Part shown: positions 1 through 9,945 of the stretch, one piece after another | How the letters are laid out: the number at the start of each line of letters is the position of its first letter | Numbering within the stretch: the stretch's first letter is position 1 | Assembly (NCBI GenBank): GCA_907163375.1 | Contig: CAJQUW010005698.1 | Coordinates: 62,001 to 126,000, forward strand | Source: Prostheceraeus crozeri | Taxonomy: Eukaryota > Platyhelminthes > Polycladida > Euryleptidae | Direction: 5' to 3' | Length of the DNA: 64,000 nt | Position numbers and translations under genes: made by a program | The notes under the pieces: generated by a model | Seen by the model: the letters and a program-made list of their open reading frames with translations, nothing else | Database searches by the model: none | Told to the model about the DNA's origin: nothing

Positions 1-202
1 ATTTCATGTAATCACATTGTAAAAAGTCAAGGTCCAATAGATGAGATCATAGTCAGAGGCAAGCACGAAATAGGTAAGTTATAGGAAATCAAATAACATT
101 ATGTTCTCTAATCTAATGAATTTTCTTTTTATTTCAGTTGATATCCCCGACTTGTCAGGAAGCAATCAGCAGTCCCGAGAACGCCACAAGCGGCTCTTTT
201 AG
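1..202 (+). CDS. 3' end of an unrecognised spliced gene (two exons)
   Basis: Exon 1-73 is cut by the window start and ends at a good donor (G|GTAAGT). The 64 bp intron ends in TTTATTTCAG and the last exon runs 138-202 to a TAG stop. Reading frame 1 is open across the junction and gives about 45 residues ending RERHKRLF. The intron is short and AT-rich as expected in invertebrates. I do not recognise the protein and see no domain. The final codons sit inside a stem-loop that resembles the histone mRNA 3' element (separate entry), but the protein is not a histone core. It could also be a fragment of a transposon gene. The splice sites are seen directly; that the gene is real is inferred. Confidence 0.4.
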
Positions 203-209
203 GAGCCAC
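189..209 (+). promoter_or_regulatory. Histone-type stem-loop overlapping the stop codon
   Basis: The sequence GGCTCT-TTTA-GGAGCC-ACA can form a six-pair stem, with a T-G pair closing a four-base loop. It is preceded by ACAAGC. The consensus for replication-dependent histone mRNAs is GGCTCTTTTCAGAGCCACC, so stem, loop size and the trailing ACA agree. A purine-rich stretch (GAGCAAAAAGTG) follows about 10 bases later, where a histone downstream element would lie. The TAG stop of the upstream reading frame lies in the loop and 3' arm, which is unusual. Chance similarity is possible. Confidence 0.35.
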
Positions 210-252
210 ATGGAGCAAAAAGTGATAGTACCTCCTCGTGGTTTGCTCGGGA

Positions 253-266
253 CAGACTTCGGTCTG
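253..266 (+). other. Perfect CAGAC-TTCG-GTCTG hairpin
   Basis: A five-pair stem is closed by a UUCG tetraloop, the type common in structured RNAs. It lies 50 bases after the stop of the upstream reading frame, in an otherwise unassigned and locally GC-rich stretch (about 180-840). It could be part of a 3' UTR or of a small RNA-derived repeat. I see no complete snRNA or tRNA around it. Confidence 0.3.
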
Positions 267-981
267 ACTGAATCTATCACACAAATATAAAAAATATAAT
301 CATAAAGTTGTATCTGTTATCAGACAACTTTAACGTTGCATGGCACGGGGAACTTCGGTATGATACTTCCTGCTGACGGGCGTTCTTTCGAGACAGCGTT
401 GAAACCCGTAGTGAGGAGTGTAGCACGGGGCAGAGATTTCATTAATCCGACTCTCCAACGGTCGTTGTGGTCTTATTCCTCAAAGTAGCACTCTAAACGT
501 CATGGGCGACATTTAGCTATCTGTCATAGGTTTCCTTATAATGCTATCAGGTTATTAGGTTATTATGCTATCAGGTTGAATAGTCTCTTGCTATCAAGAG
601 ATTCACTTCTACTCATAAAACATATCATCGCTGTAATACCTCCTTTGCTCGAGCGTTCCCTCGGGACGGCGGGTACTGCCGTAGAGGGATTGCGTTGCAC
701 GGGTTGTTCGTCGTTTGTTAGACCGAAACCTCTGAGCCGTTGCTCATGTTGGGCGTTCGACTTCATACTCAACGTGACGCTTTCTCTTGCCAGGTCAGAA
801 TACTTCAGCCATTTGACAAAGGTTAGTCTTTATGATATGGAGTAGAGGGAAATGTAATTCATTAGATGTAACTTCAATGATTGTTCCCATGATAAACGTT
901 GACTAGGCAAATGAAACGATTCTCATCTTTCATTTTCAGTGATTGAAGTTTTACAATTATCAACTGACTATCCGAACAATA

Positions 982-1679
982 ATGGAGTTTACGAAAATTG
1001 AGAATTACCGCATTGCTGCCGAGATGGCGAAGGCCACCATCGAGCAATGTTGTAAGTGTGTTGTATTTGTGTCAAGGTTGACTCACTCTATTACCAACAT
1101 CATAAGGGTAGACATCCCAATTAAAATCAAGACCCCTCCCTTATTTTATTCATGTTTAAACAGAATCCAAATTTTAACTCTGCTCATCTTTGCTCTCATT
1201 CATTTTCAGTGCATGAATGTATTCGCAATGGGGAACCCGTCCCCCAAGGAGTAATCGGGGAAGTGTATGAGCGACTTGGCAGGTGTAAGTATCTTTGATA
1301 TCTCATGTCTAGGTTGTTTCAGATCCTCTGTATCATCCTTGTCTCAATCTCTAATCTCTTTTTCCTATCTACAGACTTGGCCAAGATGAAGAAGTGGGAG
1401 GAAGCCGCGAGGCGGAAATACCGCGAGGAATTTGCGGCCCTACCTTCCCATCCTTCAACCTCCGCTCAAGGTCCGACTCCTTTCTCGGGCATCGTCATCG
1501 CCCCAACTCTACCGCCTGCTCCGCTACCTGCACCAGTCTTGTTTGGAAAGTTCCAAGCAGAGTCTAGCACAAACTGCATTGGAAGAACGACTGATTTCAA
1601 AAACCGGCCTTTCTGGGTGTTGCGTCCTCGAATCAAAGATCGAGACCAATGTTTGTGTATCAAGCGCTCAAATTTGCAG
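982..1679 (+). CDS. Unrecognised spliced gene, 5' part (three exons)
   Basis: Three exons keep one frame. Exon 982-1051 starts at ATG and ends at GTAAGTGTG. Exon 1210-1284 lies between TTTTCAG and GTAAGTAT. Exon 1375-1679 lies between CTATCTACAG and GTAAGCTG. Together they encode 150 residues and end in phase 0, so at least one more exon is expected downstream. The N-terminus (MEFTKIENYRIAAEMAKAT) and a basic-acidic helix (KMKKWEEAARRKYREEF) precede a Pro/Ala-rich stretch and a basic tail. A TGA directly upstream of the first codons supports the chosen ATG. No signal peptide, membrane segment or known domain is visible. It might be a host gene, or the 5' exons of the decayed transposon that follows at 2.1 kb. 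Splice signals are strong; function is unknown. Confidence 0.45.
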
Positions 1680-2140
1680 GTAAGCTGAAACCATCACTTT
1701 TCTTACAATATTTTCGGTGAACATGATAACAAATCAGGCTTCATCATCTACAATCAGTAAATAGTAATGACAGAGACAATGGTAGATCTACATGTACTCA
1801 ATTTTCTCACTATATTTCATTCTCTTATAGTTCCTATATTTCAAATTTTTGAATTATAGCCTATTTTTACAATGCCTAGGTTGTTGAAAATCAACAAAAT
1901 ATTGATAACTTCATTATAATAACAACCTACGTACAAATTATAGCAAGGTGTTCATAAGCAAATTAGATAGGCATACATAGGCACATTTAGTCTACATGTA
2001 TACTGAACAAGAATTTGATCCCATACAATGCTATATTTTCTGATAGCTGTAATAGTAAAGCCGTAATATTTCTCATTCTATAACATCTATTACTAAATGT
2101 CATTGCACGAAATTTGTATTATTGATACTGACCTTTTATA
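1680..2140. other. AT-rich stretch, no gene seen
   Basis: It begins with a good splice donor and is otherwise low-GC sequence without a supported reading frame. It may be intron of the upstream gene or the decayed start of the next transposon. Confidence 0.4.
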
Positions 2141-3240
2141 TTGAAACTAACTAATTTAGAATATATTTATCAGCTCATGGCTGACGCACTTTTCATGAAC
2201 AACATCATTAATTCCCGGGATGTGTCGACCTTACTGGCAAACATACTTTGCTCAATCGACGACATCAAATACTGTGAAGGCAGATGTGAAACTTGTAAAT
2301 CGTCACCAGCAATAGATGGATCGATGATAAAATCAACAATTTTGAAATATTTTTGTTGGGATAAGATCATTGATGAAAACAATTATTCAACAACCAAATG
2401 CATTTCGGCAAGACATATTTATTTCTCTGCTTAAATTTCTCTATTTCTATAAGCACGCATTGACTACATCATGCATACATGCACATTATCTTTTGCAGGG
2501 AAATTTACGTACATGAACGGACGACAACGCTTTCATATATGTAGGGCCCATTTATACTTACAGCTGTGGAGTGGATATGTTAGATATATTTATGTTACTT
2601 TTGATTATGCAATATTGATAAGCATTTTTTTGCTTGTCACTTTTGGGTTGACAAGTAAAGTAAGATGTCATTTCTAAATCTGATGATAAACGTAATGCGT
2701 ATGGTAACTGGAAATCAGAAGTAGCAACGGAAAGGATATACATAATTGAGAAGTAACAAGTCAAGTGCAGCGTATAACTTTGCCAATTTATGTGAAGATT
2801 TGAATGATGATAATAGTTGTAATTACAATAATTACTGAGGTATAAACGCTAATGTGCAGCATCCAAAAAAGTATACGATATTCCTGTAGAATGATGGTAG
2901 TAAACAATTACCAAACTTTCTATCATTGAAAAGAACTTTAGAATTGGACTATTAGCCAACCATGTTGTTGCAGAAAGTGGAGAGTGTTGTCGGCCTTGCT
3001 CAGCGTTTTGAGAAAGACCTGAGAGCACATGCGCTACATGAGTATAAAATCAGGCGCCAATTCAGAGAGATACGAAGCTCAAAAGAAAACCTGAAGAAGG
3101 ACGAGATTTTGCTACATATTGACTTCTCCGAAAACTATTCTTGCAAACGGAGCGAGGAGGTACAAGCTGCTCATTTCGGCAGCTTTCACCAGGGTGTTTA
3201 CTATATGACCGGATCCCCTGCAAATGTAATTGTAACAGTC
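2141..3240 (+). pseudogene. Fossil of a DFSENY-type transposase (N-terminal half)
   Basis: The piece at 2,150-2,385 has a CEGRCETC zinc-binding pair followed by a conserved-looking W. The piece at 2,962-3,255 has the signature HIDFSENYSCK...EVQAAHFG after a helical stretch (HEYKIRRQFREIR). I know this combination (CxxGxCxxC, then a helical NIRxQ segment, then HxDFSENYxCK) from multicopy, unannotated proteins of cnidarians, molluscs and arthropods. The Asp of DFSENY is the likely first catalytic acid of a DDE enzyme; that role is inference. The pieces are separated by stops and AT-rich filler, and the C-terminal half is missing. It stops abruptly at about 3,240, where an unrelated transposase fossil begins. 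Not functional. Confidence 0.55.
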
Positions 3241-4148
3241 TCGCCAATATTGTAGCTGGGATTCAAAGTCATGGTAGTTCATACCCATGCCTATGGCGCG
3301 AATGCCCTGAGTTAGATTTCTCTTCCGAAAGAGAAAAGCAGTAGGCCTACCCTATGCGGACAATTGGTGATGTGAAAGAAAAAGCTATCGAATTTCAATC
3401 CACTCCGAATGCAAATGCAAAATCTTTTAAAAGTTGTATCAAAGAACCACTTATCAATGCGTGTGACAACGGTATATTTTTGCGGCATATACCACCACCT
3501 CAGCTACATTTGCTTTTGAGGATAACGAATAAATTATATAAATAAATGGAGAAGTATGAAAAAGGTAAGTCGATTACAAATCAATGGATACAAAGACTCG
3601 GAATAATCCGTCCTCAGCTCCATACCGGAGAATTCAATGGCAATATGTGCAAAAAATTACTAACAAACCTTGACGTACTTTACCCAATTATGAAGAAAGA
3701 AAATGCCGATGAACTGGTTTGCTTGATCACAGCGCTTACCTGTTTGAATAATGTACGAACAACACGCTTTGGAATGGATCTCATGCCTGATTTTGAGGTT
3801 CAAATCAAACAATTCCGTGAGAAGTATCTTCCTTTGAAAATTAGTGCAACCCCTGCTGCCCATGTATTATTTGCCATCCAATTTTGTATATAATGTCATA
3901 TTTACTATTTTCTGTATTTAATGTCATATTATATTGTATATAATGTCATCCAATTTTGCAGATTCTCCAAATCAAGTTTGGGCAGGTATTCTGAACAGGC
4001 ATTCGGAAGTGTGCATCGCGACTTCAGTGACCTGTGGCAGTCCACACGAAAAGTTGACACTTGTCACAAAAATTTCAGCATGAATTTGTTCAAAACTGTT
4101 CTTCGCTATAATGGGCGTCATCTGGGGTTGCAAATAATTTTTTCATAG
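3240..4148 (+). pseudogene. Fossil of a RAG1-like (Chapaev-type) transposase, C-terminal half
   Basis: It reads in several frames: NIVAGIQSHGSSYPC (zinc-binding region), IPPPQLHLLL, then GEFNGNMCKKLL, then SATPAAHVLF, and finally GRYSEQAFGSVHRDF, which would hold the last catalytic Glu. The same landmarks occur in the same order in the transposase at 5.0-6.9 kb (LPPPELHLLI, RSFTGNDSRLLL, ITATPKIHAIFH, GKYCEQSSESVH), so this is a diverged relative. It has stops and frame changes about every 200-350 bases. No TIRs were found around it. Its 5' end is fused to the DFSENY-type fossil at about 3,240. Confidence 0.6.
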
Positions 4149-4347
4149 AATCATAGTCTTATATTTATATTGTAGCATGTGATGTTCGTTGGCTTTATAA
4201 TATTCGTTTAATGTATAATATGGCATTGCTATGATTACACCATGGATTAAGTTATTTGATAACAAACAGTTCTATGCTCAATAAAGTAAAAATGACAGTT
4301 GCTCATTTTTGTACTATAAGTAGTATATCAACCTAATGCATCAGTAC

Positions 4348-4676
4348 CACGGTGAGTCGGAACGTGCGGGTTTAACTTGAAAATTTCCCATAAGGTTTCT
4401 TAACGGTTTTGGGATAATTCGATGGTGCTGAGTTCAAATCTGACATCGAAAAAATCTTTCAACGACGATTTTTTTGCTATATGCAAAAAACAAAATGGCG
4501 GCCGTCAAAAACGAAACCGATTAATTATTTGCAGCTAGAAAATTTACCATGTGGTTTCTCAACGGTTTTGAGGTAATTCGATAGTGCTGAGTTCAAATCT
4601 GGCATCAGAAAGAACTTTCATCGACGTCCTTTCTTTCTATGTTCCTATTGCTACATGCATTTAATTACAAAAAATA
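4348..4676 (+). repeat. Left TIR of RAG1-like element (two subunits)
   Basis: It contains two diverged copies of a roughly 150 bp unit, each with a GGTTTCTCAACGGTTTTG-like core, then AATTCGATRGTGCTGAGTTC. The inner copy ends in ATGCATTTAATTACAAAAA. The right TIR contains the same parts in inverse order with one extra unit. Repeated subunits in subterminal DNA are usually transposase-binding sites; that role is inferred here. Confidence 0.85.
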
Positions 4677-5011
4677 TACAAAAATAATTAAATTAATTAA
4701 TTACAAAAACATAATTCAAATCTTCATTTTCTTGATTGACTTCGATAGCACTGATATAGATTAATTCTTATCTTTCTATTTACCTCTATGTATTAGATGA
4801 CAATAGATAGAGATCAGGATAAAGGAAGATATCTATGTTCTTCTGAATCAACGCGTCATCTGATCTTCAACAATCAAAATAGCGGGCGCGTGATTTCATT
4901 GAATCAATTGCTATGTGCCTGCTGCAGGCCTGTGTCGTATATATCTATCTGCATCATGATGATATCATTCATTGAAGAAATCTATCGTGACGAGAATGCC
5001 GAATAAGTTTC

Positions 5012-6890
5012 GTACTCACGAAGAAAACCATTGAAAACCATTTGTGCGATCTGCTGGAGCAAGGCCTTAGAAACATTTCTTCGTCGATTGAACAATTGAT
5101 CTTAGACTATGTGTTTTGTGACTTTGACCGAGAAGGTGGAACATTCCCTACGGTTATTTGTGATTCATGTAGAAAGAACTTGACGCAACTAGGAACTGGA
5201 GACTCATCGATCGAAATTGTAGTGCAAAATCGTGATACACTGTCAATCGCAAATTACAGAACACGTCAAAGCCAGGAGAAACCGTGCAAATGTACCTTTT
5301 GTCATATTTCTCGGGGAACGATCAATCCTCCCCCACCAACCAAAAGATCGCCAGGAAGACCTGTGATGAATCTGAACAACAATACAAAAACAGGAGTGAA
5401 AGTCTGCACAAGGTGTTTCGGTGAGATTGGAAGAGACAAGCCACATGACTGTTCTGTAAGAAGAAAATATGAAAATGTCAATAACATGTTGCTCAAATCA
5501 TCAGCGGAAGACCCAGAAAGATTTTCTGCAACAGTGATTGCCAACAAACTTAACAAGCATCGTCAAGGGTCCATTAAATTGTTGACTGCTCATTCCGATG
5601 CAATGGACATTGACTCTACGGATGGCCCAACATCTCCGATCAGCAACGAAACGTCGAAATTGTGTTGAAAGTAATGCAAAACAAAAGCTTAGCGAGAAAG
5701 ATCACGTATTCGATAAAACCTTTGAAGTTCGAACAATTGAATTCAGTAGCAGCGACAGCATGCATCCACGGCAATCTCGACCTGTAGTGTTTTGCAATGA
5801 TAATGAAAAATTTATTGTAGACGTTTGCAATGCAAAGGACATTGACCTTGATGATGTGATCGTCAAGATCGGAATCGATTCTGGTGGCAATTTTTTGAAA
5901 TTTTGCTTGTCCATGTTGCCCCGACCAGATCATCTATCAAAGTGTTCTGGTGTCAAAGGTATCTTCATCGTCGCAATTGTGCCTGAAATCGATGAATTGT
6001 ACGCAAACTTGAAATATATTTGGATTATGCTTGGTCTGCATACTGTGAACATTCATTTTTGCATCGCAGCTGATCTTAAAATCTGCAATCTCATTCTTGG
6101 ACTAATGAGTCATAGCTGTCTGCATCCTTGTTCTTGGTGTAACGTTTCAAAAGATAACCTTGAAAGTGTTGGAGAAAGACGAACTTTCAACTCTTTGATG
6201 GACTCATTTTGGCAATACATGGCATCTGGTGAAAGCAAGCAGAATGCAAAAGCATTCGGCAACGTTATTCATCCACCGCTTGTTGCAAAAACTGAAAGTT
6301 CCGATTCAGAATACATCATCGATCGACTGCCTCCACCAGAACTACATCTGTTGATTGGTTCTGTATCAACTCTGTACAAACGCATGGAAGACCGTTTTCC
6401 TGAGGCAGCACAGAAGTGGTTAACTGATTGTCATGTCAACCCCTGTTGCTATCACGGCGGCCGTTCCTTTACAGGTAACGACTCGCGGTTACTTCTTAGG
6501 AAAGTTGATATTTTGGCAGCCAACTGTCTACTTGGATGTCTTCCGTTTGTTAAAGCATTTCGGAGTTTGAATAGTGTCGTGGCCAACTGTTTCTCTCTCA
6601 CGCTCGAGGAGAATTTTCAGGACAAAATCCGTGAGTTCCGTGACGACTACCTCGCTCTCGGCATTACGGCGACACCTAAGATTCACGCAATTTTTCACCA
6701 AGTGAGAGAATTTTGCCTCTCAAAACATGAAGGACTGGGAAAGTACTGCGAACAAAGCTCAGAATCCGTTCACAGGAACTTCAACGATTTCTGGCAAAAT
6801 TACAAAATGAAAGACTGTGACAAATTAAATTACAGAAAGACTTCTGAGCCGTTTTGGCTTGCAATGGACGTCACATATAATTTTGATTGA
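5012..6890 (+). CDS. RAG1-like DDE transposase (one frame change)
   Basis: The frame open from about 4,991 to 5,668 carries zinc-finger motifs: CDSCRKNL, CKCTFC, and CTRCFGEIGRDKPHDC. The frame ending at 6,890 carries the catalytic core: GIDSGGNFLK (first Asp), AADLKICNLILG (second Asp), HPCSWC, LPPPELHLLI, FTGNDSRLLL, PKIHAIFH and YCEQSSESVH (Glu). In RAG1 the same order is seen: Asp600, Asp708, CTLC, MNGNFARKLM, FHKTLAH, WASEGNESGNK with Glu962. The HxxxH before the Glu would complete the zinc site with CxxC. The two frames overlap near 5,600-5,668, so there is either one small indel or an unrecognised intron. No ATG opens the first frame, so a short upstream exon is likely. The enzyme would cut at the CACGGTG ends in the nucleus. 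RAG1 kinship is by-eye alignment. Confidence 0.7.
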
Positions 6891-7104
6891 AATTTGTTTT
6901 TCTCAGATAAACATGTTGTTGGAAAAATAACTTTGTTTTCATCGAATAATAGAAAGGTTTTGAAAGCATAAATATGAGTATAAAACGAATGTCTTAATGA
7001 ATAAATTCGAAATCAATGTGTAAAATAGAATTGCACTTAATACCTCTAACGGACAGATTATCTCATGATTTGAATATTTGATCAGCGATTATCAAGTGCG
7101 GCAA

Positions 7105-7590
7105 ATTTTTTGTAATTAAATGCATGTAGCAATAGGAACATAGCAAGAAAAGACGTCGATGAAAGTTCTTTCTGGTGCCAGATTTGAACTCAGCACTATC
7201 GAATTACCTCAAAACCGTTGAGAAACCACATGGTAAATTTTCTAGCTGCAAATAATTAATCGGTTTCGTTTTTGACGGCCGCCATTTTGTTTTTTGCATA
7301 TAGCAAAAAAATCGTCGTTGAAAGATTTTTTCGATGTCAGATTTGAACTCAGCATCATCGAATTATCCCAAAACTGTTGAGAAATCACATAGGAATTTAT
7401 CTAGCTACGAAAAATTGATCGGTTTCGTTTTCGACGGCCACCATTTTGCTTTTTTGCACATAGCAAAAAAAGACGTTGAAAGATTTTTTTGATGTCAGAT
7501 TTGAACTCAGCACCATCGAATTACCCCAAAACCGTTGAGAAACCTTATGGGAAATTTTCAAGTTAAACCCGCACGTTCCGACTCACCGTG
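7105..7590 (-). repeat. Right TIR of RAG1-like element (three subunits)
   Basis: Read on the minus strand it matches the left TIR but has three units instead of two. The middle unit (about 7,270-7,420) is the extra one, with a diverged copy of the AACGGTTTTG core and the same GGCSGCCATTTTG-type segment. The difference shows that unit number changes in these TIRs. Confidence 0.8.
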
Positions 7591-7594
7591 GTAC

Positions 7595-8796
7595 AGTTTG
7601 CAATATCACAGCCTAATATTGTTAACAATTATTTCATAATACATCATACATCTATTTCTATCGTTATTCGATATATTCAACATTGAGAAACGTTATCTTT
7701 TTTGGTTAACTTACTTTAGAGGATGATTATACAAAATTCGAAATTCAAATTGGTAAAAAAAACAAAAAATGACGTCATACCAAAAATGAGCTCGATTATT
7801 TTTTTTTATTATGACCCTTAGGAGGTGAATTATCAATGAAACATCTCGTCTAGGGGGGGCCGCATTTTTTTGTTCCTTAACCCTCATTCCCGTCGGCCGT
7901 GCGTGGTAATGCTATTTCAACTTTCATTCAATAGCTCTATCTACAAGTGTCGGAATGACTCACGAAATACGCCTCGAGGCGTCCGTACAAGTTTCATCGG
8001 TTTTTCCTTCAACTTCCGCGACTATTTCAGCAAAATATAATAAAATGAAGATTGCATCTCTCATTTTTGCAGGAAATCAAATGAGAATCAAGGTGTTATC
8101 GACACCAAGAATAGAAATGTTCAATATCTTAAGAATGAACGTCGAATTCTCAAAATATGTATTGAAATCATTCAATCCAAGTATCAAACACGGACCAACA
8201 GTTTGATCATGAAGCATGAATGTGTTCGATAGTACACCTGCGAACGCAAAGCAATGTTGAATGAATAATACATTACACCAATCGATCTGTAATTACCAAA
8301 CAACAAACTTTTATCGGACAAATTTTCGTTTATCCGTCGACATCTATGCATAAATGGAAATACAATCTCTTTTGCTGCAAAACGGATGAAAAAATATGTC
8401 AAATATAGTACGCTTCATTTTCATTGAACAGCTTGTCACCTTCCTCTTTAATCAGTAGCTGGTATCTCTTTCAGGTTCGCCAAAGTGTATCTTGATTTCA
8501 AGGATAATCTTTAGATTGTAGATAGTGCCACAATGTGTAGATAGTGTAGATATCCACAATAGTGTTGATGGCTGCCACTGAAAAAGTACATCAGTTGATT
8601 TTGGGGATCCATCCTTACTAGTGGAATGAGCCTCAGCGCATGATTTACTTTTCACTGATGATCACATAATCACAGAGGTCGGAAATCAGTGTCATCGCAG
8701 TTATAAAGATGGTAAAGATAACCGTCAACCAGAAATCCTGACCATTATGATAACGCTTATTTCATTTAATGGATAATCAAGCTGCACGTATAATGC
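7595..8796. other. Unassigned AT-rich stretch
   Basis: No supported gene. It has a T-rich run and a short G-run near 7,852. At 7,877 TTAA is followed by CCCTCATTCCCGTCGGCC, which resembles a piggyBac end. At about 8,072 TCATTTTTGCAG could be a splice acceptor, but the frame after it shows no known domain. Confidence 0.4.
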
Positions 8797-9945
8797 AGGG
8801 TGAGTCAGAAGTAACCGAGCAGTCAATGCATTCGCAATGTATAACCCTGAATCCAAAGTAAACTGGAACCAGATGGTTTCTCGATGTCAGTTAATGCTCC
8901 ACGTTGTCAGCCTATTGACATGGATCTTTGGGTCGGTTTATTGATGGAATGTTTCTCTCAACTAAGTCAAAACATTTCAACACATCTCACCGATGTCACG
9001 ATTCTTTTTTCTGTTTGTCAGATATATCGTGTCGAAAATGGCTGAGACAAACAGCCACAGATTGGATATTGAAGAACGCATATTTATGATAATATATATC
9101 ATAATACATGCAGCCAATTCCAAGAGAAATTCGATCGATCTGATAAAAGAGTCTTCACCGCTAATCTTATTGATCGCATTGAATTAGCAGTTTCATGCGA
9201 TGATCTTCCAAGATCAGGCAGACCTATGTCCGCTTGGAAAGAGCAGCGCTGTGATCTGAATGCCATGTTCTCAGAAAAGATCATTTGGAGTTGTGAGACA
9301 ACTTTCAAGTTGAACGAGCAAATCAACCGTCACAATCCGGGTTACTGGAGATGTCAGCATTCTCATCAAATTGTTGAGAAAGAAGTTAACGCTGCTTATT
9401 GTTACAGTTTGGGTTGGAATCTGCACTTCAAGTCTGAGAGTTACCCTTCATTTTTAAGGAACATTGACTGAATACTTTTATAGGACAATGGTCAGCAACG
9501 ATTATCTGTCAAGTGTGATGCAATAGCCACATATCGAAGAGATGTGGTTTCAACAAGATCCACACATTACACCAGCACTGCGCGTGGCAACTTTCTAAGC
9601 GGATGGATTGGTCGCCATGGCCCTGTTGAGCATCCTCCTCGTTCCCTGATCTCACACCACCCCACTATTCCTTTGTACTGTTTAGAAGAAGTAGGTTTAT
9701 GCTGAAGACCCGAAGACAATTCAGCAACTCATTGCAAGTGTAGTGAATTCCTGTTCAATGATCTATCACTACTTGTGTAGACGACTGCGCTACTATGTTA
9801 TTCAAACAACATCCAGGTGATTCGACGAATGTGATCAGCTCTTAGAACATTTACTCTGGATGAAACATTTAAACTTGGTTTGACTTGAAATCAATTTTAT
9901 TAGGACTTTAGAAATTTTGACAGCTTGGTTACTTTTAACTCACCT
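8797..9945 (+). mobile_element. Decayed mariner-like element
   Basis: Ends are imperfect inverted repeats: left AGGGTGAGTCAGAAGTAACC, right the complement of AAGGTGAGTTAAAAGTAACC. Inside, one frame at about 9,285-9,360 reads IIWSCETTFKLN then NRHNPGYWR, the usual second-Asp region (FSDEATFHLNG...NRHN.RYW, here the Asp is changed to Cys). About 9,540-9,660 reads MWFQQDPHITPA and GRHGPVEHPPRSL, matching the FQQDGAxxH and WPPRSPDL region of the third acid. Stops and frame changes make it inactive. A TA duplication is not clear. The family is the mariner-related group common in arthropod genomes. Confidence 0.7.

Larger units (their letters stand above)
4348..7590 (+). mobile_element. RAG1-like (Chapaev-type) DNA transposon, complete ends
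   Basis: The 3,243 bp element is flanked by GTAC on both sides (4,344-4,347 and 7,591-7,594). Its ends are perfect inverted repeats beginning CACGGTGAGTCGGAACGTG. The left TIR spans about 4,348-4,676 and the right about 7,105-7,590. The first seven bases, CACGGTG, differ by one base from the V(D)J signal heptamer CACAGTG. CAC ends and 4 bp duplications are known for Chapaev elements, while Transib and RAG give 5 bp. Because GTAC is a palindrome, the exact border could shift by a few bases. Between the TIRs lies one transposase gene on the + strand. The high TIR similarity suggests fairly recent activity. Confidence 0.85.

Noticed and set aside
253-266. snRNA gene around the UUCG hairpin
   Set aside because: No Sm site or further conserved snRNA parts were found.
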